From: Anaerolineae bacterium
Lineage (GTDB): Bacteria; Chloroflexota; Anaerolineae; Promineifilales; Promineifilaceae
Assembly (NCBI GenBank): GCA_028277515.1
Contig: JANQGC010000359.1
Span: forward strand, 1 to 45,257
Direction: 5' to 3'
DNA: 45,257 bases
The notes below the pieces were generated by a model. The model searched no databases. It saw only the letters and a program-made list of their open reading frames with translations, and had not been told where the DNA came from. Shown here piece after piece: positions 1 through 8,191 of the stretch. The first letter of the stretch is position 1. Every line of letters begins with the position of its first letter. The position numbers and the translations under genes are program-made.

Positions 1-136
1 GATTATCCGGAGTTGCCGGCTGTGCTGTCGCCCTATCCTCAGACGTACCCTCACCACATCCAACAATCGTTAACCCCAATAAAATTATTCCAAGTATCCA
101 CCTGACTTTAGCTTGAACCTTCATTCCTTCTTTCAT
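1..136 (-). CDS. Partial lipoprotein (N-terminus only)
   Basis: Reading the minus strand from an ATG at 136 gives a basic N-terminus, a hydrophobic stretch and a lipobox-like end (LTIVGC) followed by a Gly/Ser/Thr/Pro-rich tether. This is the pattern of a type II signal peptide of an exported lipoprotein. The reading frame stays open to the window edge, so about 45 residues are visible and the mature domain is missing. A second in-frame ATG at 124 could be the start instead; both lie in an AGGAAG/GAAGGA-rich stretch that could supply a ribosome binding site. The gene lies 74 bases downstream of the cyclodeaminase gene on the same strand and could be co-transcribed with it. Function cannot be assigned; a substrate-binding protein is one possibility. 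Confidence 0.6.
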   Translation of the reverse strand, partial: MKEGMKVQAKVRWILGIILLGLTIVGCGEGTSEDRATAQPATPDN

Positions 137-210
137 CTTCCTGTGAATGGCAAGTATAACAAGCCACCTTGGGGTAGCAAAAATGGTTAGATGGGGTTAA
201 GGGCTGCCGG

Positions 211-1197
211 CTAAAGATTGATTGTTGCCCCTAGATCGTAGGCCAGAGCGTTCTTAAGGGCAATGGTGGCGGCGGCGACATCTTGTACAGCCACGCCAAC
301 GGACTTAAAAAATGTGATCTGTTCCGCGGATTCGCGTCCTGTGCGCCTTCCGGTTACAACCTCCCCCAATTCAGCATGAATATGCTCCTCACTGATCTCC
401 CCATTTTGCAGCGGAATAATCAGATCGCCTGCTTCTTCCCAAACGGCCGGGCGCGAGTCAACGAAGACTTGGGCTTTCTTAACGGTTTCTGTGTCCACTT
501 CCTGCATGGTCGGAATGAAGGAGCCAATGCCGTTAATATGTGTCCCTGGCTGGAGAAGCGCACCGTCAAAAACAGGTTTTGAAGACGTTGTTGCTGTGCA
601 AATAATATCTGCATCTAAAATAGCGTCACCGGCATTATCAACGACGGTGATGTCGCCGGGTATAGGACCCATCCCGGACATTTCTGAGGCGAACTGTAAG
701 GCCTCGTCAGGATTGATACTGAAAACACGCACTTTTTTGATCTCACGCACCGTGCAAACTGCCTCTAATTGTGTGCGCGCTTGAACACCGCTGCCGAAGA
801 TAGCGACGCTTTGCGCATCCTGGCGAGCCAGCAAATCCGTCGCTACCCCAGATGCGGCGCCGGTCCGTATCGCTGTTAAGCTTCCACCTTCTAATAAGGC
901 AACAGGTTCACCAGTGTTGGAATCGATCACCGTTACCAGGGCATGGATGGCCGGCAATCCTCTTTGCGTATTCTCCGGAAAGACGGAAACCGTTTTGACG
1001 GCAATCATCTCTCCTTCTTGAAGATAGCCGGGCATGACCAGTGTAGCTCCTTTACCGGGCACATCGATCCTGCTGCGCAGGGGCACAGTCGCTTGTCCGA
1101 GTGACAAGCGCGCAAAAGCTTGCTTCACACCTTCAATTGCCTCGACCATAGGTAGGGCACGGACGACATCAGAAGCAGACAATAATCGGATTTTCAT
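211..1197 (-). CDS. Ornithine cyclodeaminase / mu-crystallin family NAD(P)-dependent enzyme
   Basis: The 328-residue product has the length and motifs of the ornithine cyclodeaminase/mu-crystallin family: an N-terminal dimerisation part with PLRSRIDVPG, the GSLTAIRTGAASGVATDLLA segment in the middle, then a Rossmann motif (AIFGSGVQARTQLEA) and the ICTATTSSKPVF segment. Relatives convert ornithine to proline, reduce cyclic imino acids such as pyrroline carboxylate, or act as alanine dehydrogenases; the sequence alone does not separate these. It lies downstream of the liv transport genes on the same strand with a gap of about 58 bases, which suggests amino-acid catabolism linked to uptake. No strong Shine-Dalgarno was seen before the ATG at 1197. 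Confidence 0.85.
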   Translation of the reverse strand: MKIRLLSASDVVRALPMVEAIEGVKQAFARLSLGQATVPLRSRIDVPGKGATLVMPGYLQEGEMIAVKTVSVFPENTQRGLPAIHALVTVIDSNTGEPVALLEGGSLTAIRTGAASGVATDLLARQDAQSVAIFGSGVQARTQLEAVCTVREIKKVRVFSINPDEALQFASEMSGMGPIPGDITVVDNAGDAILDADIICTATTSSKPVFDGALLQPGTHINGIGSFIPTMQEVDTETVKKAQVFVDSRPAVWEEAGDLIIPLQNGEISEEHIHAELGEVVTGRRTGRESAEQITFFKSVGVAVQDVAAATIALKNALAYDLGATINL

Positions 1198-1255
1198 GAA
1201 AGTTTATCTTGGAGAACTTGATCAATGACAGGATACCTCGACCCGGCGAACGGGA

Positions 1256-1969
1256 TTAATCTATGCCTAAATATACCTTCTGTACCATTTCGTTTTGCTG
1301 CAGGTTTTGACATATATCATGGAGAACGATTTCCCCGGTTTGCAGGCAGTAACCGCGATTGGCAATTTGCAGAGCCATGTGCGCATTTTGTTCGACCAGT
1401 AAAACAGTGGTTCCTTCATTATTGATTTCTTCAATAGTGGAGAAGATAGCCTCTACAAGGACAGGCGCCAATCCCATTGATGGCTCATCCATTAGCAATA
1501 ATTTGGGGCGTGACATCAAAGCCCTGGCCGTAGCCAGCATTTGCTGTTCGCCACCACTCATTGTTCCCGCAACCTGACCTCTGCGCTCCTTAAGGCGTGG
1601 GAAAAGGGTGTAGACATTTTGTAAATCTTCATTAATCCCATCTTTGTCATTGCGATGGTAGGCTCCCATTTCCAGGTTTTCCAGGACGGTAAGCTTAGAG
1701 AACACACCTCGCCCCTCCGGAACCATGGCGATTCCTTTGGGCACCAGTTCATGAGCCGGGCAATCTCGTATATTCTCGCCATTAAAAATGACGTCTCCTT
1801 CGCGAGGTTTCAGCAGGCCGCTAATCGTTCGCAGTGTTGTCGTTTTTCCCGCGCCATTTCCGCCAATAAGCGTCACGATCTCGCCTTCTTCAACGGTAAT
1901 GGAAATACCCTTTAAGGCCTGTATATTTCCGTAATATGCATGAATATTATTGACTTCTAGCAAAGCCAT
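1256..1969 (-). CDS. livF: Branched-chain amino acid ABC transporter ATPase LivF
   Basis: This is the second cytoplasmic ATPase of a Liv-type importer. The protein of about 237 residues shows a Walker A (GGNGAGKTT), the LivF-typical segment AMVPEGRGVF, the ABC signature (MSGGEQQML) and Walker B (LLLMDEPSMGLAP), and ends with the usual VQKVYLG tail. The start is placed at the ATG at 1969, with AAGGA 9-10 bases upstream; an in-frame TTG three codons earlier is less likely. It is the last liv gene and is separated from livG by a 367-base gap holding a repeat element, unlike the tight spacing elsewhere in the operon. Confidence 0.93.
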   Translation of the reverse strand: MALLEVNNIHAYYGNIQALKGISITVEEGEIVTLIGGNGAGKTTTLRTISGLLKPREGDVIFNGENIRDCPAHELVPKGIAMVPEGRGVFSKLTVLENLEMGAYHRNDKDGINEDLQNVYTLFPRLKERRGQVAGTMSGGEQQMLATARALMSRPKLLLMDEPSMGLAPVLVEAIFSTIEEINNEGTTVLLVEQNAHMALQIANRGYCLQTGEIVLHDICQNLQQNEMVQKVYLGID

Positions 1970-2036
1970 AAAAATCAATTCCTTTTCTTAATTCTATGAT
2001 AGCAATCTATCTGTCTACTCACTACTAATTTTGCTG

Positions 2037-2303
2037 TTGTCATTCTGAGGCGATAGCCGAAGAATCTTTTTTATTATATTAGGTATATTAGGCTTTACGA
2101 GAGATTCTTCGCTCGTTCCTCACTGCTAAGAAACAAACCATCACCAATTGTCATTCCGAGGTCCTCAAGCCTGTCCTGAGCTTGCCGAAGGAAGGAATCT
2201 TTTGCTGACTGAGAACCAGATCCCTCATTTCATTCGGGATGACATTTACAGTTTCTTTGCTCATAGAACAGAGCCTGCGATGTGGTGTTTCTCAGAATGA
2301 CAA
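2037..2303. repeat. 267-bp element with 13-bp perfect terminal inverted repeats
   Basis: The ends TTGTCATTCTGAG (2037-2049) and CTCAGAATGACAA (2291-2303) are perfect reverse complements. Inside, related motifs recur: GTCATTCCGAGG near 2150, the segment CTTGCCGAAGGAAGGAATC near 2183-2201, GGGATGACA near 2238, and GAATCTTTT or its complement several times. The structure resembles a small non-coding inverted-repeat (MITE-like) element or several nested copies. No open reading frame of note lies within. It fills most of the 367 bases between livG and livF. Confidence 0.75.
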
Positions 2304-2336
2304 ACTAATAGGTAGCAAATCTAGGTGTTTGTCTCT

Positions 2337-3140
2337 TTAATTTTTAGAAGGCACCTCAATCGTACCTTTTGCAGCAGCCCCTTTACCAAGGTAAGCCTCA
2401 ATTACTTGCGGATTGCTTTGGATTTCGGCCGGCAATCCCTCAGCAATCGCCTCCCCATAATCCAAGACGGTAATGCTTTCCGAAATACCCATCACCACGC
2501 GCATATCATGCTCAATGAGCAGGATGGAAATGCCCAAGGCATCTCGAAGATGGCGAATAAACTCTGTCGTTTCGGCCGTCTCCCTTGGGTTCATGCCTGC
2601 CGTCGGTTCATCAAGTAACAGCAGGTCCGGTTTCCCGGCTAAGGCCCTGGCGATTTCCAACCGGCGCTGGTCGCCATATGGTAAATTTCGGGCCAGGGTA
2701 TCGCCTAACCCTTTCAAGCCTACAAAATTCAACAACTCATTGGCATTTTGCAGGGACTCCTTCTCTTCCTTCACTGTGCCACGGGTACGGAAAAGCGCGC
2801 CGATCCAGTTGGTATGAAGCAGCGGTTCCATACCGGCCAGGATATTTTCCAAGGCTGTCATATTAGAGAAAAGACGAATATTCTGGTAGGTTCGCGCGAT
2901 TCCCCTATGGGTGATTTGATCAGGGGATCGCCCTTTAATAGACTTCCCTTTAAAAAAAATATTCCCTTCATCGATTTGATAAAAGCCGGTAACACAATTG
3001 AAAAAGGTTGTTTTCCCAGCGCCATTTGGGCCGATAATACTAATGATGCCACCTTGTGGGATTGCAAAATTGAAATCATTGACGGCGATCAAACCACCAA
3101 AAGACTTAGTTACATTCTTTGCTTCTAATATATTGGACAT
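2337..3140 (-). CDS. livG: Branched-chain amino acid ABC transporter ATPase LivG
   Basis: This is the first cytoplasmic ATPase of the Liv importer, 267 residues. Motifs in order are Walker A (GPNGAGKTTFFN), the LivG-typical HRGIARTYQNIRLF segment, a signature region (LPYGDQRRLEIARAL), Walker B (LLLLDEPTAGMNP) and the switch histidine (LLIEHDM). The signature reads YGDQRR rather than SGGQ, which is normal for LivG. The ATG at 3140 has AAAGGA at good spacing. It follows livM by only 12 bases, so the two are one transcript. The C-terminus carries a short extension past the usual IEAYLG end. Confidence 0.93.
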   Translation of the reverse strand: MSNILEAKNVTKSFGGLIAVNDFNFAIPQGGIISIIGPNGAGKTTFFNCVTGFYQIDEGNIFFKGKSIKGRSPDQITHRGIARTYQNIRLFSNMTALENILAGMEPLLHTNWIGALFRTRGTVKEEKESLQNANELLNFVGLKGLGDTLARNLPYGDQRRLEIARALAGKPDLLLLDEPTAGMNPRETAETTEFIRHLRDALGISILLIEHDMRVVMGISESITVLDYGEAIAEGLPAEIQSNPQVIEAYLGKGAAAKGTIEVPSKN

Positions 3141-3152
3141 AACCCTGTTCCT

Positions 3153-4874
3153 TTACCTGGTTAAAGGATGGATATCTTCCCGATGAATATCTGGAGCCTG
3201 ATGTTTAGCCTCGTCTTCTTCAGCATGTAATTCCCGCTTGCGCACGGCCGAAGGCCAGATGCCTTCGGGTCGAAGCAGCATGGTGGCGATAAGCAAAACG
3301 CCATAGATTAATAAGCGATATTCCGTAAACTCGCTCAAATATAATGGCACACCGACCAAAATGAAAGAACCTAAGACCACACCGGGCAAACTGCCCAGCC
3401 CGCCCACAATAATCAGGCACAACACGTTAATCGAGATGAGCAAATTGAAACTATGCGGGAATATAGAAGCCAGTCGAGAGCCAAACATCGCCCCGGCCAA
3501 CCCGGAGAACGCTGCACCAATGGCAAATGCCAGCAGCTTGGTGTTCACAAGATGGATGCCCGTCGCCTCGGCCACATCTTCATCCTCACGCATGGCCATC
3601 CACTGCCGGCCAAGACGCGCGTCCCGTAAACGCCAGGAAACGAAAGCAGCCAGGATAATTCCGACCAAAATCAAATAGTACCACCATTCAGGTGAGACAA
3701 ATTCAAAACCAAATACGGTTGGCTTGCCGATATTCAGGATGCCCTGCGCGCCACCAATGACCGGTTTGAGGAGATCCGACAGAGCTAGAACACGAATAAT
3801 TTCACCAAAGCCAAGGGTGACGATGGCTAAATAATCGCCTCGCATACGCAAAACCGGAATACCCAAGAACACGCCGGCGGTGACTGCGGCTAACACGGCG
3901 ATCGGTAACGCCACCCAGAAAGAGAGGCCGGCGACCCCCAACTCCCCCGTGGTTGTTAACAAACCCATCACATAGGCGCCAATGGCAAAGAAGGCGACAT
4001 AGCCTAAATCGAGCAGCCCCGCATAACCAACAACGATATTAAGCCCCAATCCCATGAGCGCAAAAATACCGACAACATCAAAAACTTCACTATGGTAAGG
4101 GCCAAATATCCAGGGGAAAAGTACAGCCAACAACAGGGCGGATATGATGCCGGTGCGGCGCAAACGGCTCTGCTGCTCCTCAGACATGGTGTTCCGCCGT
4201 TTTTGATAGGTGATTTGCCCGCGACGCTGCCACCATGCGCTGATTACTGCTGTGATTAGAAAAATTCCCACGGCCGTCCAAATCCATATTCCTTGCTGGC
4301 CAAACAGCGCGCGAATCATTTGCCGGGGCAGTTCGGAAATAAGACGTATTAATTGAATGACGCCGGAAAATGTGCCGGTGACGATCACCGCTACAACACC
4401 GTACAGAATTGGGTTTTCGATGTTTTCAGGCAGTATGCGGAACAAAGCGCCTGAAGCCCCTAATACAGCCATGACGCCAAGGAGGATAACAGACCCGACA
4501 ATGGGTCCCTGGCCAAAGGTGAGGATTTGAATCAATGCCGCTGAAACATTGACTAGATTATCCCGAATGTTGGGGAAGATTAATGTCAAAACAATTAAGA
4601 AGATGAGGAAAACGGCCGTTATCAGGCCCGCTATAATACCATAAAGAATCGCCGAGCCTGCCTTTGTGTCTTCAGATTCGATGCTGAAATACCCACCGAT
4701 GATAGCTGTGCTAAATAAAAGAACCTGGCCAAGGGTCATGATGTTGGTGATGACATCCCTTTCATTAAAAGCCTCAACCATACCAATGGCGCTGATACTG
4801 AGGGCAACGATGCCGGCAATTATCCCTACGTTTACTGCTCTGCGTATATTTTCTCTGGCCATAATTATTACCAT
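3153..4874 (-). CDS. livM: Branched-chain amino acid ABC transporter permease LivM with extra N-terminal membrane region
   Basis: The C-terminal ~340 residues are a canonical LivM permease, with the hallmark segments LGLNIVVGYAGLLDLGYVAFFAIGAY, VLRMRGDYLAIVTLGFGEI, the coupling-helix region around ATGIHLVNTKLLAFAIGAAFSGLAGA, and GGLGSLPGVVLGSFI. In front lie about 225 extra residues with roughly six hydrophobic segments and no recognised motif, ending in a basic linker. Many LivM proteins are 300-430 residues long, so 573 is large. An internal ATG (MSEEQQSRLRR) lies just before the canonical part, but the frame is open throughout and the upstream ATG at 4874 has an AAGG-type site. The start overlaps the livH stop by one base (TAATG), indicating translational coupling. 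Confidence 0.92.
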   Translation of the reverse strand: MVIIMARENIRRAVNVGIIAGIVALSISAIGMVEAFNERDVITNIMTLGQVLLFSTAIIGGYFSIESEDTKAGSAILYGIIAGLITAVFLIFLIVLTLIFPNIRDNLVNVSAALIQILTFGQGPIVGSVILLGVMAVLGASGALFRILPENIENPILYGVVAVIVTGTFSGVIQLIRLISELPRQMIRALFGQQGIWIWTAVGIFLITAVISAWWQRRGQITYQKRRNTMSEEQQSRLRRTGIISALLLAVLFPWIFGPYHSEVFDVVGIFALMGLGLNIVVGYAGLLDLGYVAFFAIGAYVMGLLTTTGELGVAGLSFWVALPIAVLAAVTAGVFLGIPVLRMRGDYLAIVTLGFGEIIRVLALSDLLKPVIGGAQGILNIGKPTVFGFEFVSPEWWYYLILVGIILAAFVSWRLRDARLGRQWMAMREDEDVAEATGIHLVNTKLLAFAIGAAFSGLAGAMFGSRLASIFPHSFNLLISINVLCLIIVGGLGSLPGVVLGSFILVGVPLYLSEFTEYRLLIYGVLLIATMLLRPEGIWPSAVRKRELHAEEDEAKHQAPDIHREDIHPLTR

Positions 4875-5962
4875 TACGCCTTTTCTTCGGTAAGGCGTTC
4901 ACCTAGAATACCTTGCGGACGGAAAACCAATACAAGGACCAACAATGTAAATGCAGTGACATCTTTCAGTTGGTGCGCGCCGGGAATATTAAGCCCTTCC
5001 AAAATCAAGGGCGGGCCTAACGCTTCAATAACACCTAAGAATAAGCCGCCCAAAGCGGCACCGGGAATACTGCCAATGCCGCCTAATACGGCCGCAGTGA
5101 ACGCTTTAATGCCGGGTACGAATCCCATGAAAAAGTGAACTTGTTTGAAGGTTAATCCCCAGAGGACGGCCGCCGCACCGGCCATGATCGCCCCAATGGC
5201 AAATGTCATGCTGATCGTACGGTTGACGTCAATGCCCATTAAGGCAGCCACGTCTTTATCCTCGGCCACGGCCCTGATTGCTTTGCCCGTTTTCGTACGC
5301 ATGATGAAGATCCACAGACCAATGAGCATAACAATGGCCACCCCCATCACAATCAAGCGTGTTTTCAAAAAGTCGATGCCAAAAACAACCACTCGGCCGT
5401 CAAAAGCCTCCGGCACGGGAAAAGGAATCAGCGCCGAGCCAAAAAGGCCGCGAAAAAAGTATTGCCAAAAGAACGAGGCGCCAATGGCTGTTATTAAGGG
5501 AACAAGCCGGGGTGCACGGCGTAAAGGACGATAAGCGATACGCTCTGTTACCAAGGCTACAGCCATCGCTGTTAACATGGAAAGGATCATCACCAAAATC
5601 AGGTAAACTACCGGAGAATCATCCATAAAGCCCGTCGTTGCCAAGGCTGAAGCTAAAAATACGGTTGAGGTCATCCCCCCGGCCATGAAAAATTCACCAT
5701 GGGCAAAATTAATCATGAACAGGATGCCATAAACCATTGTATAACCAAGGGCAATTAAGGCATATAAGCTGCCTTGGGATAGGCCCGAACCGAGAAAGTC
5801 TATCCAATCCTCAGTTGAATAATCAAGCCCGGCACCTAATATAACCTTATTGACGATACCAACCACGACGAGGACAATAATTACTGCTCTGAATAGCCAT
5901 AGAGCAACTCTGATGAAATCAATATCTTGAAAGCGTTCCGAAAATGGTACTGCTTCTTCCAT
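4874..5962 (-). CDS. livH: Branched-chain amino acid ABC transporter permease LivH
   Basis: This is the first membrane subunit of the Liv importer, 362 residues. The typical LivH core is seen as SQGSLYALIALGYTMVYGILFMINFAHGEFFM near the start, the AYRPLRRAPRLVPLITAIGASFF segment, and the coupling helix region KDVAALMGIDVNRTISMTFAIG, followed by the FKQVHFFMGFVPGIKAFTAAVLGGIGSIPGA segment. An N-terminal extension of about 60 residues carries one extra hydrophobic helix. The gene is preceded by a strong hairpin after livK and is followed without gap by livM. Confidence 0.93.
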   Translation of the reverse strand: MEEAVPFSERFQDIDFIRVALWLFRAVIIVLVVVGIVNKVILGAGLDYSTEDWIDFLGSGLSQGSLYALIALGYTMVYGILFMINFAHGEFFMAGGMTSTVFLASALATTGFMDDSPVVYLILVMILSMLTAMAVALVTERIAYRPLRRAPRLVPLITAIGASFFWQYFFRGLFGSALIPFPVPEAFDGRVVVFGIDFLKTRLIVMGVAIVMLIGLWIFIMRTKTGKAIRAVAEDKDVAALMGIDVNRTISMTFAIGAIMAGAAAVLWGLTFKQVHFFMGFVPGIKAFTAAVLGGIGSIPGAALGGLFLGVIEALGPPLILEGLNIPGAHQLKDVTAFTLLVLVLVFRPQGILGERLTEEKA

Positions 5963-6014
5963 CCACTTAACCCCAATATTCTCAAATGCGCTTTGTTACA
6001 GCGAGTTCTTGCAA

Positions 6015-6049
6015 AATAGGCTCCGGAACTAACCGCGCCGGAGCCTATT
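6015..6049 (-). terminator. Strong hairpin between livK and livH (attenuator or processing site)
   Basis: AATAGGCTCCGG (6015-6026) and CCGGAGCCTATT (6038-6049) form a perfect 12-bp stem with an 11-base loop, and can extend a few more pairs with one bulged A. It lies in the 122-base gap after livK and before livH. On the minus strand the stem is followed by only a short T-run (about four), so it may be a leaky terminator or a 3'-end stabiliser. That would let the binding protein be made in excess of the permease genes, an arrangement often seen for ABC importers. Confidence 0.7.
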
Positions 6050-6084
6050 TGCAACTTTAATTGAATCTGATCAAACGAATAAAT

Positions 6085-7287
6085 TTACGGCCAAACCCGT
6101 ACAAATTCGTTATCTTGAACCTGGCTAACTGAGATCTGCGGATCGGCGCAGTCGCCATTCTCATCACAACTAATCGTCCCGGTGACACCTTCCAGGCCAC
6201 TTGTGGCATATAGGGCGTCCCGTAGTGCCTGGCGGCCGATCAGTAATGTTCCGTCGCCCCCTTGTTGGGCGACAGCCTCAATCGCATCCAGAACCATATT
6301 CGTGGCATCAAAGGCATGGGCATGGAACGGTGCCGTCGGCTCGGTTCCATACTTCTCTTGATACGCCGGCAGGAATTCATCCTGGTAGAAGGTATTGCTG
6401 AAGCTCAGATCGGGACCGGATGCATACATACCCTCAGAAGTTCCTACCGTATTTTCCAGGAAACTGGGTGATTGAATACCATCAGCCGCAGCCAGGATCA
6501 CACCTTCCAGGTCAGGAATATCACTCGCCGTATTGGTGATTAGCGATCCCAAGGGAATAAACACAGGGTAAAAGATAAATTCCGGATCGGCAGCAGCAAC
6601 AGTGGTCAACAGCGGCTCAACATTGCTCGCATCGGGAGCTTCCGCTTCAAAAGCGACAATCTCTCCCCCGAATTCTTCAAACGGGCCGGAAAAGGCGCTG
6701 GCCAATCCTTCCGTATATGGGTCACCGTCATGAATGACGGCCGCTCTTGTTACACCCAACTCATTAAAAGCGAAGTCGGCCATCGCCTGGCCTTGAACAA
6801 GATCGTTATGGGCTGTACGCAAATAACCAACATGGAATGCCTGGTCCGGATCAGTTAACGCGGGGGATGTATTAGATGGGGAAACCATAGCAAAACCAGC
6901 GTCGGATACAATCTCCGAAGCCGGCACGCCCGCTCCGGAACAGCTTGTGCCAACCATCGCTACAATCTGCGGGTTGGAGACGATTTTTGTGGCCGATGTT
7001 TGGCCCCCTTCTGCGCTGCAGCCATCATCTTCTGCTTGCAGTTCAATGGGATGACCCAACAGCTCCTCGCGGAAATCAATGGCCAGTTCAACGCCGTACT
7101 GCGAATCAAGTCCTAATTCAGTGTTTGGCCCGGAAACAACAAGTGACGAAGCTAGAATTACAGGATCACCTGGCGCTACTTCTACACAGCCAATTTCATC
7201 CGTACATTCCAGGGATTCGCCACCACAAGCTGACAGAACGAACAGGACTGCCAGCAACAAGGATAACAATAGTGCTTTATGCTTCAT
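6085..7287 (-). CDS. livK: Branched-chain amino acid ABC transporter substrate-binding lipoprotein
   Basis: This is the extracytoplasmic ligand-binding protein of the Liv importer, about 400 residues from the ATG at 7287. It has a lipoprotein signal peptide with lipobox LSAC, then a periplasmic-binding-protein type I fold of the Leu/Ile/Val family: PVILASSLVVSGPNTELG, the VGTSCSGAGVPASEI segment, VSPSNTSPALTD, AFHVGYLRTAHND and HAHAFDATNMVLDAI. The start is chosen because GAGGAG lies about nine bases upstream; upstream in-frame codons would add a non-signal-like leader. Four cysteines in the mature protein (ECTDEIGC near the N-terminus, SCDENGDC near the C-terminus) could form disulfides. It is the first gene of the operon, so the promoter should lie in 7288-7501. 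Confidence 0.9.
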   Translation of the reverse strand: MKHKALLLSLLLAVLFVLSACGGESLECTDEIGCVEVAPGDPVILASSLVVSGPNTELGLDSQYGVELAIDFREELLGHPIELQAEDDGCSAEGGQTSATKIVSNPQIVAMVGTSCSGAGVPASEIVSDAGFAMVSPSNTSPALTDPDQAFHVGYLRTAHNDLVQGQAMADFAFNELGVTRAAVIHDGDPYTEGLASAFSGPFEEFGGEIVAFEAEAPDASNVEPLLTTVAAADPEFIFYPVFIPLGSLITNTASDIPDLEGVILAAADGIQSPSFLENTVGTSEGMYASGPDLSFSNTFYQDEFLPAYQEKYGTEPTAPFHAHAFDATNMVLDAIEAVAQQGGDGTLLIGRQALRDALYATSGLEGVTGTISCDENGDCADPQISVSQVQDNEFVRVWP

Positions 7288-7501
7288 ATCAAACTTCTCC
7301 TCTAAATGACTAAAACAACACTTGTAAACTTGTATGATATGCTTTGGATACAACCAATTAAGGTTGCCAATTTTTAAAATTAAAGAACCACCTCCTCTTA
7401 AATTTATATAAAATCGGTACTATGCAATAGATATATCAGTTGCTCGCTTGGGGAGAAATTCTAATTCATAATCGTTTATTGTCAACTTTCGAGGGTAAAG
7501 A

Positions 7502-8191
7502 TCAAACGTTTTGGCGCAAGGAATTGAGAAACCGCATCAAATCAGCCATCTCATGATTGCTCAAAGGTTTGCCGTGGCCGCAGGCAAAAGTCGCGGGCGC
7601 TAAGCGGGCAAGGTTAATGGCTGATTGATTGGCGTCGTTCTCATCGGCCGTGATCATTTTTTCTGTTCGCTTTAAAATGTCCCCACGGGTATGAATAGCG
7701 TCACCGGCAAACAAAATCCCTTCTCTGACGCTATAAAAGGAAAAATGGTCATCGGTGTGACCGGGGGTCGATAGAGCCGTTAAACCATCCAACACCGGTA
7801 AGGTATCTCCATCTCGTATCACTCTAATGCAGTCTTGGAATACCGGCTTATATTTAAAGAAAGTTTCAACGATCCATTGAATGAATCTGGGCAGATGTTG
7901 GGGACTTTTTCCTTCGGCTATTAATTGAGCGGTTTCCGGCCCGGCATATACGGAGGCTCCGGTAGCAGATTGGATGGCGGCCAGGCTACCCACATGATCG
8001 ATATCAGCATGTGTGATTAAAATACGTAGGAGATGCTGTGGATGGTAGCCAAGCCTCTCCATCAGGTCAAAGAGCTTATTCTCCTCATTAGGCATCCCCG
8101 CATCAATCAGTGTGAGACCATCAGAATCAACACACAAATAAAAATTACTGGACCTGCCTTCAATCAAGTGAACGTCAGGCCGAATCTCCAT
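7502..8191 (-). CDS. Metallo-beta-lactamase-fold hydrolase
   Basis: The ~229-residue product has the metal-binding pattern of the MBL superfamily: LITHADIDHVGS (an HxDxDH version of HxHxDH), STPGHTDDH, LFAGDAIHT and ACGHGKPL. Enzymes of this fold hydrolyse thioesters, lactones, phosphodiesters or beta-lactams; the substrate here is not evident. The likely start is the ATG at 8191, with GAGGAA just upstream. It lies inside the 3' end of the NERD-like gene, overlapping it by 17 bases. It is the last gene of the plsX-fabF group, so a role in lipid or thioester turnover is possible but unproven. Confidence 0.85.
   Translation of the reverse strand: MEIRPDVHLIEGRSSNFYLCVDSDGLTLIDAGMPNEENKLFDLMERLGYHPQHLLRILITHADIDHVGSLAAIQSATGASVYAGPETAQLIAEGKSPQHLPRFIQWIVETFFKYKPVFQDCIRVIRDGDTLPVLDGLTALSTPGHTDDHFSFYSVREGILFAGDAIHTRGDILKRTEKMITADENDANQSAINLARLAPATFACGHGKPLSNHEMADLMRFLNSLRQNV

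Noticed and set aside
283..1425. Plus-strand open frames opposite the cyclodeaminase and livF
   Set aside because: They are antisense shadows with low-complexity, non-family sequence and no ribosome binding sites.
3153..4874. LivM as two separate genes
   Set aside because: The frame is uninterrupted, and the upstream ATG is coupled to livH by a TAATG overlap.
7288..7501. Strong Shine-Dalgarno-like stretch (AAGAGGAGGTGG) on the minus strand near 7390-7401
   Set aside because: No start codon lies at suitable distance and the following frame does not give a plausible leader peptide; left as an orphan match.
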